Numbered from the stretch's first letter, positions 1-7,684 are shown. The stretch: DNA of 44,750 nt from Geothermobacter hydrogeniphilus (GCF_002898515.1 NZ_PPFX01000031.1:1-44750), one strand, 5' to 3'. Made by a program: numbers and translations. The notes: generated by a model from the letters alone, not told the origin.

Positions 1-55
1 AAGGGCAATGCTCTAATTTTTACATCCGCCTACCCACAGATTCTGCGGAGGAGGC
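1..55. repeat. Left copy of 55-bp inverted repeat bounding the window
   Basis: These 55 bases are the exact reverse complement of 44663-44717; the match ends at position 56. A perfect long match near both ends suggests the segment is bounded by inverted copies of one mobile element, or that an assembly was broken in such a repeat. It follows directly on the damaged IS3-type transposase gene when read on the minus strand. Confidence 0.85.
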
Positions 56-69
56 CCTTCGGGCGTGGC

Positions 70-430
70 TCAACGAATGCGACCGAAGGCGTTGGCTAAA
101 AATCCCGCTCCACCGTGAGCTCCCCGATCTTGGCGTGCAGCTCCTTGATCTGAGGATCGTCGTTACTGCGGGTGCGTTCCGCCTTGGTGGAAAAGGTCTC
201 GGCCAGATTCTCGATGGCCTGCCGTTTCCAGTTGGTGATCAGATTGGGATGCAGTCCGTAGCGGCTGCCCAGTTCCTGAATGGTCTGTTCGCCCTTGATC
301 GCCTCCAGGGCGACCTTGGCCTTGAATTCGGCTGAATAGCGCTTACGTTTCGTTTTGCTCATTGGTTCCTCTCTTTCGTCAGTGCGGGGCTGTCCACCTT
401 AATGCACTGTCCGAAATTTTGGTACCAGCT
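70..430 (-). mobile_element. IS3-family insertion sequence fragment (orfA side)
   Basis: The region holds a complete orfA with its upstream end and only the first codons of orfB. After the orfA stop the -1 frame continues as FLANAFGRIR and then hits TGA at 70-72, so no orfB catalytic (DDE) domain remains here. The outer edge near 430 is estimated from where an interrupted EAL reading frame begins (427); no target duplication could be seen. The element cannot move by itself in this form. Confidence 0.65.
96..362 (-). CDS. IS3-family transposase OrfA (helix-turn-helix protein)
   Basis: This 88-residue protein has the standard IS3 OrfA plan: a basic N-terminus (MSKTKRKRYSAEFKAKVALE), a helix-turn-helix around residues 12-50 (EAIKGEQTIQELGSRYGLHP, then NLITNWKRQ) and a C-terminal leucine-zipper-like helix (IKELHAKIGELTVERDF). 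In intact elements OrfA binds the terminal repeats and is joined to OrfB by a -1 frameshift; the run of T just before the stop fits such a slip site, but the orfB frame ends after about ten codons. A good ribosome site (GAGAGGA) precedes the ATG. It is probably a relic, because the catalytic half is missing. Confidence 0.85.
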   Translation of the reverse strand: MSKTKRKRYSAEFKAKVALEAIKGEQTIQELGSRYGLHPNLITNWKRQAIENLAETFSTKAERTRSNDDPQIKELHAKIGELTVERDF

Positions 431-630
431 CTGATCAAGGCGCCGAAGCCATCACCAGGGCGATCATCGCCCTTGGCCGGAACTTCAACCTGACGGTCAT
501 CGCCGAGGGGGTCGAGACTGAAAGGCAGCTTGACTTTCTGCGTATAAACGGTTGCCCTGAAGCTCAGGGCTACCTGTTTGCCAAACCGGAACCGGCGGAG
601 GTGGTCGTCGAGCGTTTGCTGCGCCGTTAG
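427..630 (+). pseudogene. C-terminal fragment of an EAL-domain cyclic-di-GMP phosphodiesterase
   Basis: Translated from 427, the frame reads SSDQGAEAITRAIIALG, continues through the conserved VIAEGVET motif and ends with a GYLFAKPEP-type segment and a TAG at 628-630. These are the last about 65 residues of an EAL phosphodiesterase. The domain's N-terminal catalytic part, including the E-A-L motif, is gone; the frame emerges straight out of the IS3 fragment edge, so insertion or recombination decapitated the gene. No start codon or ribosome site remains, so it is unlikely to be expressed as an enzyme. Confidence 0.8.
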
Positions 631-848
631 CAGGCTGATGAAAAACGTCCATCTGCGGCGTTGCCCTCGCCCTGCGTCTGAACATTTTTGCTCAGCCTGA
701 TGATCGCGTTTTCAAATCCGAAAATATCTTTCGACAGATGCAGGATCTGCGTTGGCAGTTCATCCTGTTCGGTGCTCGACGCCAGCTTGCGGCCAATATC
801 GATCTGCGCCTGCAGCAGTTTATTTTGTTGCTCCTCTGCTGAATGCAT
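627..848 (-). pseudogene. N-terminal fragment of a GAF-type sensor protein
   Basis: From the ATG at 846-848 the frame reads MHSAEEQQNKLLQAQIDIG and goes on through RKLASSTEQDELPTQILHL to an FGFENAIIRL segment, typical of a coiled-coil linker leading into a GAF sensor domain. After about 55 residues it runs into sequence of an interspersed repeat (about 634-665) and stops at 627-629, so the GAF domain and any kinase output are missing. Its 3' end overlaps the 3' end of the convergent EAL fragment, marking a rearrangement junction. It lies 19 bases downstream of the ANTAR regulator and was probably once its operon partner. GAF identity rests on a short segment. Confidence 0.55.
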
Positions 849-867
849 CGTCAGCCCATTTGCGCCT

Positions 868-1431
868 TCAGTCGGCAGTAAGCAGAATCGCTTCGGCAAC
901 CTGTTTCAGTGATTTGCGCTTGTCCATTGCCAGCTTCTGCATCTTGCGGTGGGCCTCGGGTTCGCTGAGGCCGTTTGCGATCAGGATCCCCTTGGCCTGA
1001 TCAACCAGTTTGCGCGTTGCGAGAGTATCCTTGAGACGGGCGTTTTCGTCGCGCAGGTTGTTAAGTTCGACAAACTGATGGATCGCCAGTTCAACGGTGG
1101 CCTGCAACTGGGCGGGTTGAAAGGGCTTGAGCTGATAGCCGAGTACGCCGGCGTCGCGCGCCCGGGCAATGGTGTCGGGATCGCTGGTTCCGGTGAGCAG
1201 AATGATCGGTGCCGCGACGCGGCTGCCCATTTTTTCGGCAGCCGTGACTCCATCCATGCCCGGCATCGAAATATCCATGATGATTAAGAGAGGGGTCTCA
1301 CTGCATGCCAGGCTGACCGCCTGGCTGCCGTCTGCGGCTTCAATGATCCTGTCAAAGCCAAAACATTCTATGGTTTCGGCGACTTGACGTCTTGTCAGTG
1401 GTTCGTCATCGGCAATCAGTGCAATTTTCAT
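868..1431 (-). CDS. Response regulator with ANTAR RNA-binding domain
   Basis: This 187-residue protein has a receiver domain (about 1-120) with the acidic pair in IADDEPLTRRQ, the phosphoacceptor Asp in LIIMDISMPGMDG, the Thr in LLTGTSD and Lys in QLKPF. A helical linker leads to a C-terminal ANTAR domain (about 128-187, LVDQAKGILIANGLSEPEAH). ANTAR proteins act as antiterminators by binding paired hexanucleotide stem-loops in mRNA leaders, as known for NasR, AmiR and EutV. The ATG at 1429-1431 is preceded by AGGAGGTCACC, an excellent ribosome site. It follows the formate dehydrogenase operon by 104 bases; a link to that operon is only contextual. Its likely sensor partner downstream is truncated. 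Confidence 0.92.
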   Translation of the reverse strand: MKIALIADDEPLTRRQVAETIECFGFDRIIEAADGSQAVSLACSETPLLIIMDISMPGMDGVTAAEKMGSRVAAPIILLTGTSDPDTIARARDAGVLGYQLKPFQPAQLQATVELAIHQFVELNNLRDENARLKDTLATRKLVDQAKGILIANGLSEPEAHRKMQKLAMDKRKSLKQVAEAILLTAD

Positions 1432-1535
1432 GGTGACCTCCTGTCGACAACAGTTGTGCATACAGAATGCCAAGCCCCTGTCTGCCGCAGCACAGGCGGG
1501 AGGTGGCGTGTCGCAGGGGGGACTGAGGGGGGGGC

Positions 1536-2498
1536 TTACCGCCGCACCAGGTCCTCGCACAGGGCGAGCATGCCGATGCCGGTCGGGCAGGCGCGGTCGC
1601 AGCGGCCACAGGCGACGCAGCCGAGTTCACCCCAGCGCAGCGGGTCGGCGACCAGCTTGTGATAGACGCGGCGGCGGGTGCGCAGGGTTTCGGTTCCCAG
1701 GGGGTTGTGGCCGCCGGCCTCGCGCATGAAGGCGTCGAGCTGGCAGGAATCCCAGAGCCGGCTGCGCTCGGTCCGGTTGCCGAAGGTCCGGTCCTGGACG
1801 CCGAAGCAGTTGCAGGTTGGACAGGCGAAGTTGCAGCCGCCGCAGGCGATGCAGCGGGCGGCGATTTCTTCCCAGAACGCTTCGGGAACCTGATCCTCCT
1901 GCAGCAGCCGGGCGGCCGCAAGCAGGGTCGCGGGCCGTTCGGCGGGGCTCCGGTCGATGGCGCGCAGGGCCGTCGGATCGGCCGCGGTGAAACCTGCCAG
2001 CAGTTCCTCGCCCAGCTTCGCGTGGGGGCGGGCGAGCAGTTTGTCCGGGACGAGGATCAGTTCCAGATCGCAGGTCTCCGCCGGGGGAAGGGTTGCCCCT
2101 TGGGGCCCGGCCAGTCCGCTCAGGCCGACCAGCAGGGCGTCATGGCGGCGACGCAGGTAGGCGTCGTCGGTCGGTCGGCTGAGGAAGAAGCGGTCGAGAA
2201 AGGCGATGGCGGCCAGATCGAAGTGGTCGAGGCCGAGCAGGGCGACCGGTTTATCCGCCGGCACCGGGAGTCTGACATCGCCGCTGTTATCCAGCTCCAT
2301 CAGCAGCTCAAGCTGGGGAAAGAAGATTTCGGTCGGTTTGCGCTGCAGCGGGGTCCCGACCAGCTCCGGCAGTCCGCCCGGCCAGGGGAGCAGCAGCCGG
2401 CTGCCGTCACTCTGCCGCTGCGGTGTCAGCAACCGCCGGCGGGTGGCGATCCGTTCCAGCAGACGGAGCAAGTCCTTTTCTGCCAGTTGTTTCAACAT
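1536..2498 (-). CDS. HydB-like 4Fe-4S electron-transfer subunit of formate dehydrogenase complex
   Basis: A 320-residue protein of the sulfhydrogenase beta-subunit (HydB)/anaerobic sulfite reductase A type. The N-terminal 200 residues form the cytosolic domain; the C-terminal part has two cluster motifs, CIACGGCNFACPTCNCFGVQ near residues 220-240 with a following WDSCQ, and CVACGRCDRACPTG near 295-310. Such subunits carry two [4Fe-4S] clusters and relay electrons between a catalytic subunit and a flavin subunit. The start overlaps the end of the formate dehydrogenase gene by 7 bases, so translation is coupled. It is paralogous to residues about 1-370 of the fused protein at 26603-28537. Family assignment is firm; the direction of electron flow is inferred. 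Confidence 0.85.
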   Translation of the reverse strand: MLKQLAEKDLLRLLERIATRRRLLTPQRQSDGSRLLLPWPGGLPELVGTPLQRKPTEIFFPQLELLMELDNSGDVRLPVPADKPVALLGLDHFDLAAIAFLDRFFLSRPTDDAYLRRRHDALLVGLSGLAGPQGATLPPAETCDLELILVPDKLLARPHAKLGEELLAGFTAADPTALRAIDRSPAERPATLLAAARLLQEDQVPEAFWEEIAARCIACGGCNFACPTCNCFGVQDRTFGNRTERSRLWDSCQLDAFMREAGGHNPLGTETLRTRRRVYHKLVADPLRWGELGCVACGRCDRACPTGIGMLALCEDLVRR

Positions 2499-4522
2499 GG
2501 CTGAAGCCTCACGGCGCAGACCTTGAACTCGGGGATGCCCGATTCCGGATCAAGGGCGTTGTTGGTCAGGGCGTTGGCGGCACCCTCGACGAAGTGGAAG
2601 GGGATGAACAGCTGACCCGCCGGAACTCGGTCGGTGATTCTGGCCAACGCCTCGATGCTGCCTCGGCGACTGCTTATCTGCAGGGGTTGACGCTCTTTCA
2701 GCTGATGGCGGGCGGCATCCTGCGGATGGATTTCAACATAGGGCTCGCGCTCCTCGCGGTCGAGCAGGTGGCTGCGGCGGGTCATGCTGCCGGTGTGCCA
2801 GTGGACTCCGGTGCGGCCGGTGTTGAGCAGAAAAGGGTAGTCGGTGTCCGGCACCTCGGCTGAGGGCCGGTAGGTCACCGGGCTGAAGCGGGCCTTGCCG
2901 CGGCTGCAGTTCTCGACGTGCAGAATCGGGGTGCCGGGATGCTCCGCCTCCGGGCAGGGCCATTGCAGGCCGGCCCCCTCCAGCCGTGGATAGCTGATGC
3001 CGGCGTAGCTCGGGGTCAGCGTGCTGATCTCCATCATGGTCTGCTCCGGTCCGGTGTCGTCGGCCTGCAGACCGCAGCGCCCCAGCAGGGCGCGGAGGAT
3101 CTGCCAGTCGGCCCTGGCTTCGCCCGGCGGTTCGATCGCCTTACGGCCGCGCTGCACCCGGCGCTCGGTGGAGGTGTAGCTGCCGTCCCGCTCGGCGTAG
3201 CAGGCCGCCGGCAGCACCAGGTCGGCCAACTGCGCGGTTTCGGTGGGGAAGATGTCGATCACGGCGAGAAACTCCAGCTTCTGCAGCGCCTGACGGATCA
3301 GGCCCTGGTTCGCCTCGGAAAGCAGCGGGTTCTCTCCCATGATCAGCATGCCGCGAATCCGGCCCTCCGCGGCGGCCTCCATGGCGTGGGTGGCCATCAG
3401 TCCGGGTTGTTCCGGCAGATCCACGCCCCAGGCGGCGGCGAATTTTTTCCGCACCGCCGGGTCGCTCACCTTCTGGTAGCCGCTGTAGACATCGGGCAGG
3501 GCACCCATGTCACAGGCCCCCTGGACATTGTTCTGGCCACGCAGGGGATTGATGCCGGTGCCGGGGCGGCCGAGGTTGCCGGTCAGCAGGGCGAGGTTGG
3601 AGAGCGCCCGGACATTGTCGACCCCGTGGCTGTGCTGGGTGATGCCCATGGCGAAGACGATCATTGCCTTTTCCGCGCGGGCGAAACGGCGTGCGGCCGC
3701 GACCAGCTGTTCTTCCGGTTCCCCGGTGATGGCCGCGACCCGCTCCGGAGTGCAGTCCCGCAGCGAGGTTTCGAAGGCGGCGAAGTTTTCACAACGGGCG
3801 GCGATGAAGTCGCGGTCTTCCAGGCCGTCGGCGAGGATCTGTCGCATGATGCCGCAAAGCAGGGCGACATCGGTACCGTTTCGCGGCCGCAGGTGCAGGT
3901 CGGCGTGCCGGGCCAGGCGGATGGTCCGGCTGTCGATGACGATCAGATCCGCGCCGCGCTGTTTCGCCTGCAGGATCCGGCTGCCGATCAGCGGATGCTG
4001 CTCGGTGGTGTTGGAGCCGATCACCAGCACCAGGTCGGTCTGCTCGAAGCAGTCCAGGCTGTTGGTCATCGCCCCCGAGCCGAGGGTCTCCGCCAGGCCG
4101 AAGACGGTCGAGGAATGGCAGAGCCGGGCGCAGTGATCGATGTTGTTGGTGCCGAAGCCGGCCCGGGCCAGCTTCATCAGCAGAAAGTTTTCCTCGTTGG
4201 AGGCCTTGGCCGAGGCGAGGAACATCAGGCTGTCGGGACCGTGCCGTTCGGCGATGGCGCTCAGCCTTTCGTGCAGCAGGTCGAGGGCGCTGTTCCAGTC
4301 GCAGGGGACCAGCTCCCCCTGCCGGCGGTACAGCGGCACGGTCAGCCGCTCCGGGTGGGCGACGAAGGCATGGGCGTTCCAGCCCTTGAGGCAGAGCTGC
4401 CCCCGGCTGACCGGATGGCCGGCGGCCGGTTCGACACCGCTCAGCTGTCCCCGTTCGTCAGTGAACAGATAAAAATTGCAGCCGGTGCCGCACCAGGGGC
4501 AGGTGGTCAGGGTGGTTTTCAC
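2492..4522 (-). CDS. Molybdopterin formate dehydrogenase catalytic subunit (cysteine type)
   Basis: A 676-residue FdhF/NarB-type molybdopterin oxidoreductase expected to oxidise formate to CO2 (or the reverse). The N-terminal [4Fe-4S] site is formed by Cys8, Cys11, Cys15 and Cys44 (CPWCGTGC then GQLCLKGW). The segment HCARLCHSS has Cys135 where E. coli FdhF has selenocysteine, so this is a Cys enzyme; the following His136 is conserved. The C-terminal pterin-binding region ends with NNALDPESGIPEFKV. I chose the GTG at 4520-4522 because it overlaps the upstream stop as GTGA and gives the normal N-terminus. No signal peptide is present, so the enzyme is cytoplasmic. It is flanked by Fe-S and flavin subunits, pointing to an NAD(P)-linked complex; nitrate reductase is less likely given the HCARLCH motif. 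Confidence 0.85.
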   Translation of the reverse strand: MKTTLTTCPWCGTGCNFYLFTDERGQLSGVEPAAGHPVSRGQLCLKGWNAHAFVAHPERLTVPLYRRQGELVPCDWNSALDLLHERLSAIAERHGPDSLMFLASAKASNEENFLLMKLARAGFGTNNIDHCARLCHSSTVFGLAETLGSGAMTNSLDCFEQTDLVLVIGSNTTEQHPLIGSRILQAKQRGADLIVIDSRTIRLARHADLHLRPRNGTDVALLCGIMRQILADGLEDRDFIAARCENFAAFETSLRDCTPERVAAITGEPEEQLVAAARRFARAEKAMIVFAMGITQHSHGVDNVRALSNLALLTGNLGRPGTGINPLRGQNNVQGACDMGALPDVYSGYQKVSDPAVRKKFAAAWGVDLPEQPGLMATHAMEAAAEGRIRGMLIMGENPLLSEANQGLIRQALQKLEFLAVIDIFPTETAQLADLVLPAACYAERDGSYTSTERRVQRGRKAIEPPGEARADWQILRALLGRCGLQADDTGPEQTMMEISTLTPSYAGISYPRLEGAGLQWPCPEAEHPGTPILHVENCSRGKARFSPVTYRPSAEVPDTDYPFLLNTGRTGVHWHTGSMTRRSHLLDREEREPYVEIHPQDAARHQLKERQPLQISSRRGSIEALARITDRVPAGQLFIPFHFVEGAANALTNNALDPESGIPEFKVCAVRLQPC

Positions 4523-5355
4523 AGGGCGCCCCGCAAATTTTCCACCTCTTCCAGCCAGAAAACCGGGCCGTCGCTGCAGCAAGAGAGGTGCTCGATGCTG
4601 CAGTGGCCGCACTTGCCGACTCCGCAGCGCATCTGCCGTTCGAGGGAGAGCATGATCCGCCGGTCGCCGTCGAGGCCGAGTCGGCGCAGTTCGGCAATGA
4701 CCGGACGGTACATCGGCGGCGGGCCGACCAGCACCGCCCGGCAGTCGGTCGGGTCGAAATCGAGTCGTGACAGCAGTTCGGGAAGCAGCCCGGTGTCGCC
4801 GTCGTAACAGGACGCGGCCGGGGTCCGGTCGACGGTGGTGCGGCAGTCGAGCCGGTCACTGCGCTGCCAGACGGCCAGGTCGTCCTTGAACATCAGGTCG
4901 GCGGGAGAGCGGGCACCGTAGAGAATATGGACCGCGCCGAATTCTTCCGGCCGGTCCTGGCAGTACTGGATCAGCGAACGCAGCGGCGCCAGGCCGCAGC
5001 CGCCGGCGATCAGCAGCAACGGCCCGCTCCGCAGAGCGTCGAGCTGGAAGGGGCGGCCGAAGGGGCCGCGGATGCCGATCGTGGCGCCGGGAGCAAGCTG
5101 GTGGAGGGCGGAGGTGAGCCGCCCGGCGCGGCGCACGCCGAGTTCAAAGACGGGGCCGCGGGTCGGTGAACTGGCGATGGAGATCGGCGCCTCGGTCAGT
5201 CCGGGCAGCGACAGCTGGATGAACTGACCGGGCTGGTGTCCCAGGGAGGTATCGTCCGCGAGCTGCAGTCGGAACAGCTTCTCCTGCGGAGTCAGATCGC
5301 TGGTTTCCAGCAGCCGGCAGGGCCGGGGGGCATAGAGCGAGGCGGGGATGGTCAT
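4519..5355 (-). CDS. HydG/PyrK-like FAD and 2Fe-2S oxidoreductase subunit
   Basis: A 278-residue ferredoxin-NADP reductase-fold protein. Residues about 5-100 form the FAD barrel (PGQFIQLSLPG and an APISIASSPT motif), about 105-225 the NAD(P)-binding domain (LLLIAGGCGLAPLRSL and VGPPPMYRP), and the C-terminus carries a [2Fe-2S] motif, CGVGKCGHCSIEHLSCC. This is the gamma-subunit type of sulfhydrogenases and the PyrK type of dihydroorotate dehydrogenase. It likely exchanges hydride with NAD(P) and passes electrons through the HydB-like subunit to formate dehydrogenase. Its stop overlaps the formate dehydrogenase GTG start, and it begins 13 bases after the aldolase gene. It is paralogous to the C-terminal half of the protein at 26603-28537. 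Confidence 0.85.
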   Translation of the reverse strand: MTIPASLYAPRPCRLLETSDLTPQEKLFRLQLADDTSLGHQPGQFIQLSLPGLTEAPISIASSPTRGPVFELGVRRAGRLTSALHQLAPGATIGIRGPFGRPFQLDALRSGPLLLIAGGCGLAPLRSLIQYCQDRPEEFGAVHILYGARSPADLMFKDDLAVWQRSDRLDCRTTVDRTPAASCYDGDTGLLPELLSRLDFDPTDCRAVLVGPPPMYRPVIAELRRLGLDGDRRIMLSLERQMRCGVGKCGHCSIEHLSCCSDGPVFWLEEVENLRGAL

Positions 5356-5368
5356 CGATCTGCTGTTG

Positions 5369-6433
5369 TCATCCCGTCTCCGGCAGGGCGGCCCGCACCG
5401 CGGAGATCAGCTGGCTGACATCCTCTTCCCGGGTATTCCAGGAACACATCAGCCGCGCTTCACCGCTGCCGATGAAGGTATAGAAATACCAGCCGTCGGC
5501 CTGCAGGGTTTCGATCACTCCCTGCGGGAAACGGACGAAAACCGCGTTGGCCTCGACCGGATGGACCACCTCGACCCCGGGCAGGGCCTGCAGTTCGTCG
5601 CCCAGTCGGGTCGCCATGGCGTTGGCATGGCGGGCGTGGCGCACCAGGACCCCATCCTGCAGCAGGCTGATCCAGGGGGCGGAGAGGTAGCGCATTTTCG
5701 AGGCCAGCTGGCCGGCCTGCTTGCAACGGTAATCGAATTCCGCCGCCAGTTCCCGGTTGAAAAAGATCACCGCTTCGCCGACCGCCATCCCCACCTTGGT
5801 GCCGCCGAAGGTCAGCACGTCGATACCGGCCTTCCAGGTCAGTTCGGCGGGAGGCAGATCACGTCCGGCCAGGGCGTTGGCGAAGCGGGCGCCGTCCATG
5901 TGCAGCCGCAGGTTGTGCTTTTCGGCGCAGTCGCGCAGGGTCTGCAGCTCATCCGGGGTGTAGACAGTGCCGAGTTCGGTCGACTGGGTCAGGCTGAGGA
6001 CTTTCGGTTTCGGATAATGGATGTCGCTGCGCCGGGTGACCAGGTACTCAACCTGGGCCGGGTCGACCTTGCCGCCGTTGCCGGTGGCGAGCAGGATCTT
6101 GGTACCGTTGGAGAAGAACTCCGGCGCTCCGCACTCGTCGGTTTCAATGTGTGCCAGTTCGTGGCAGACGATGCTGTGATAGCTCTGGCAGAGGGAGGCC
6201 AGGGCCAGGGAATTGGCCGCGGTGCCGTTGAAGACGAAGAAGACCTGGCAGTCGGTTTCAAAAAACTCCCGCAACAGGTTGCAGGCGCGGGCGGTCCAGG
6301 GATCATTGCCGTAGGAGTTGACATGCCCCTGGTTGACCGCCTGCATCGCCGCCATGGCTTCCGGGCAGATCGGCGCGTAGTTGTCACTGGCAAACTGGTT
6401 TTTCAGCTCGGGATCGGGATGGACGAGTTTCAT
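5369..6433 (-). CDS. ltaE: Low-specificity L-threonine aldolase / beta-eliminating lyase
   Basis: A 354-residue fold-type I PLP enzyme that cleaves L-threonine or allo-threonine to glycine and acetaldehyde. Visible landmarks are the N-terminal FASDNYAPICPEAM segment, the FVFNGTAANSLAL phosphate-binding loop, CHELAHIETDECGAPEF, the LHMDGARFANAL Asp-Gly-Ala-Arg motif that contacts the pyridine ring, and FGGTKVGMA with the PLP lysine. The ribosome site GAAGGAG lies just before the ATG. It is the first gene after a likely promoter (6473-6500) and is followed after 13 bases by the flavin subunit gene of the formate dehydrogenase operon, an unexpected operon partner. Other beta-eliminating amino-acid lyases of the same family cannot be excluded. 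Confidence 0.85.
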   Translation of the reverse strand: MKLVHPDPELKNQFASDNYAPICPEAMAAMQAVNQGHVNSYGNDPWTARACNLLREFFETDCQVFFVFNGTAANSLALASLCQSYHSIVCHELAHIETDECGAPEFFSNGTKILLATGNGGKVDPAQVEYLVTRRSDIHYPKPKVLSLTQSTELGTVYTPDELQTLRDCAEKHNLRLHMDGARFANALAGRDLPPAELTWKAGIDVLTFGGTKVGMAVGEAVIFFNRELAAEFDYRCKQAGQLASKMRYLSAPWISLLQDGVLVRHARHANAMATRLGDELQALPGVEVVHPVEANAVFVRFPQGVIETLQADGWYFYTFIGSGEARLMCSWNTREEDVSQLISAVRAALPETG

Positions 6434-6472
6434 GGTGACTCCTTCAGGAACAAAAAGATTGTGCAGGAAACG

Positions 6473-6500
6473 ATTGTAGTCTCCCGGCGGGAAAAGGCAA
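6473..6500 (-). promoter_or_regulatory. Probable sigma-70 promoter of the aldolase-formate dehydrogenase operon
   Basis: On the minus strand TTGCCT (6495-6500) and TACAAT (6473-6478) are separated by 16 bases, about 40 bases upstream of the aldolase ATG. The -10 box matches the consensus at five of six positions and the -35 box at four of six. No other promoter-like site was seen before the four-gene run that ends at 1536. Confidence 0.5.
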
Positions 6501-6537
6501 CTGTCAATTCGGAAAACCGAGGCGCCGGGACCGCCAG

Positions 6538-6605
6538 GAAAACCCTTTTAACGGAGAGTCGCTGAGAGGGAGAGAACGCAGAGAAAATCAAAAGCAGTTT
6601 TTGGG
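6538..6605. repeat. Interspersed repeat (CGGAGAG family), half copy at methyltransferase 3' end
   Basis: About 65 bases here match, with few differences, one arm of the long palindrome at 15393-15583 (the shared core reads AACGGAGAGTCGC then GAGAGGGAGAG). It overlaps the end of the methyltransferase gene and supplies its last codons and stop. It is therefore a half copy of a dispersed palindromic element. Confidence 0.7.
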
Positions 6606-7529
6606 CGTTGAAACGTTTCGGTAGCGCAGCAGGTGCAGCCCCTTGTCGGGGTCGGCTTCCGGGAAGTCCTCGCCGGCCCGCAGAGTTTCCATCAGCTCCA
6701 GGAAGGACGCGTGTTCGGCGATGGTGGCGGCGAGGAAGCTGCGGCCGAGGCGGGGTACGGCCATGCAGGCGAGCAGTTCCCCGCCGGGAGCAAGCAGTTC
6801 GGGCAGCCTTCTCAGCAGCCGCGGCCAGTCCCGTTCCGGTACAAAGCTGTTGCCCTGGGTGTCGGGCGGATCGGCGATGACCAGGTCGAAGGGTCCGAGC
6901 CGCCGCAGTTTGCCGAAGGATTTGAACAGGTCGTGGGCGAGAAAACCGGCCCGGCGCGGGTCGAGATTGTTCAGCTGGTGGTTGCGGCGTCCCCAGTCGA
7001 GGGCGTTGCGGCTCATGTCCAGGTTGATGACCTGTCCGGCGCCGCCGTTCAGGGCGGCGACCGAGAAGGAGCAGGTATAGGCGAACAGGTTCAGAATCCG
7101 TTGACCGGCGGCCCGTTTGCGGACCAGCCTGCGACCGACCGCCATGTCGGGGAAGAAGCCGATGTTCTGCCCGCGGTCGAAGTGCAGCTGGTAGCGGAGT
7201 CCGTCCTCGATGGCAAGAGGATGCTCCGGCATCCTGCCCCAGACCAGGTTCTGCGGGGCGCCGGGCAGGTCGCGGCGCTGCAGGACCAGGCCGCGTGGTT
7301 GCGGATCGAGGCGCTCCGCCAGCCAGGTCGCCAGCCGGCCGGGGAGATCCTCTGCCGGCGGACGGTAGCAGATCAGGTGCAGCAGCGGTGGATACCAGTC
7401 GAGAACCAGATGTTCCAGGCCGGGGAAGGCGCCGCCCCGTCCGTGCAGCAAACGCTTCGCTGCCGGTGAGCCTGCGGCGGGCAGACGTGGTTCGAGTTCG
7501 GCGATGAGAAGTGAAAAATCCCTGGTCAT
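6588..7529 (-). CDS. Class I SAM-dependent RNA methyltransferase (RlmI-like)
   Basis: A 313-residue methyltransferase resembling the catalytic part of 23S rRNA cytosine-C5 methyltransferases. Landmarks are FDRGQNIGFFPDM, motif I in RILNLFAYTCSFSVAAL, the acidic end of motif II in VINLDMSRNAL, the catalytic-loop motif FDLVIADPPDTQG with DPP, and the later LLAPGGELLACMAV strand. It probably modifies a base in 23S rRNA, but the target position cannot be read from sequence and the PUA domain of classic RlmI is absent. The final codons (about TPKNCF-stop) lie inside a dispersed repeat, suggesting that the original C-terminus was replaced. It stands alone, oriented toward the aldolase gene. Confidence 0.8.
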   Translation of the reverse strand: MTRDFSLLIAELEPRLPAAGSPAAKRLLHGRGGAFPGLEHLVLDWYPPLLHLICYRPPAEDLPGRLATWLAERLDPQPRGLVLQRRDLPGAPQNLVWGRMPEHPLAIEDGLRYQLHFDRGQNIGFFPDMAVGRRLVRKRAAGQRILNLFAYTCSFSVAALNGGAGQVINLDMSRNALDWGRRNHQLNNLDPRRAGFLAHDLFKSFGKLRRLGPFDLVIADPPDTQGNSFVPERDWPRLLRRLPELLAPGGELLACMAVPRLGRSFLAATIAEHASFLELMETLRAGEDFPEADPDKGLHLLRYRNVSTPKNCF

Positions 7530-7541
7530 AGAAAAAAATCA

Positions 7542-7663
7542 GGTCAGGCGGTTGAAAAAGCGGACCACCTTGATAGGGTTTAAACAACCAACGTGAGTAC
7601 CAGTCTTGCTCACTGCAACAACCTCTTGACGCGTCGATTCCTCCTGATTGGCGCGTCTTTTTT
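7542..7663 (+). ncRNA. Candidate small RNA or leader ending in a terminator
   Basis: The 379-base gap 7530-7908 contains a terminator-like hairpin, GACGCG (7628-7633) pairing with CGCGTC (7652-7657), followed by six T. A possible promoter (TTGAAA about 7551, TAGGGT about 7573, 16-base spacing) would give a transcript of about 85 bases. It reads toward the MshEN gene at 7909, so it could be a terminated leader or a free RNA. Beyond it lies a fragment of an interspersed repeat (7685-7740). No known RNA family was recognised and this is inference from signals only. Confidence 0.3.
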
Positions 7664-7684
7664 GTGTATGAGGACGCCGGCTTT

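Noticed and set aside
4100-4140. Selenocysteine codon in the formate dehydrogenase gene
   Set aside because: The active-site position is an ordinary cysteine codon (HCARLCHSS), and no in-frame TGA is present.
2918-4807. 629-codon open frame on the plus strand
   Set aside because: It lies opposite the formate dehydrogenase and flavin subunit genes, which have clear motifs; the frame is open because of high GC and has no family resemblance.
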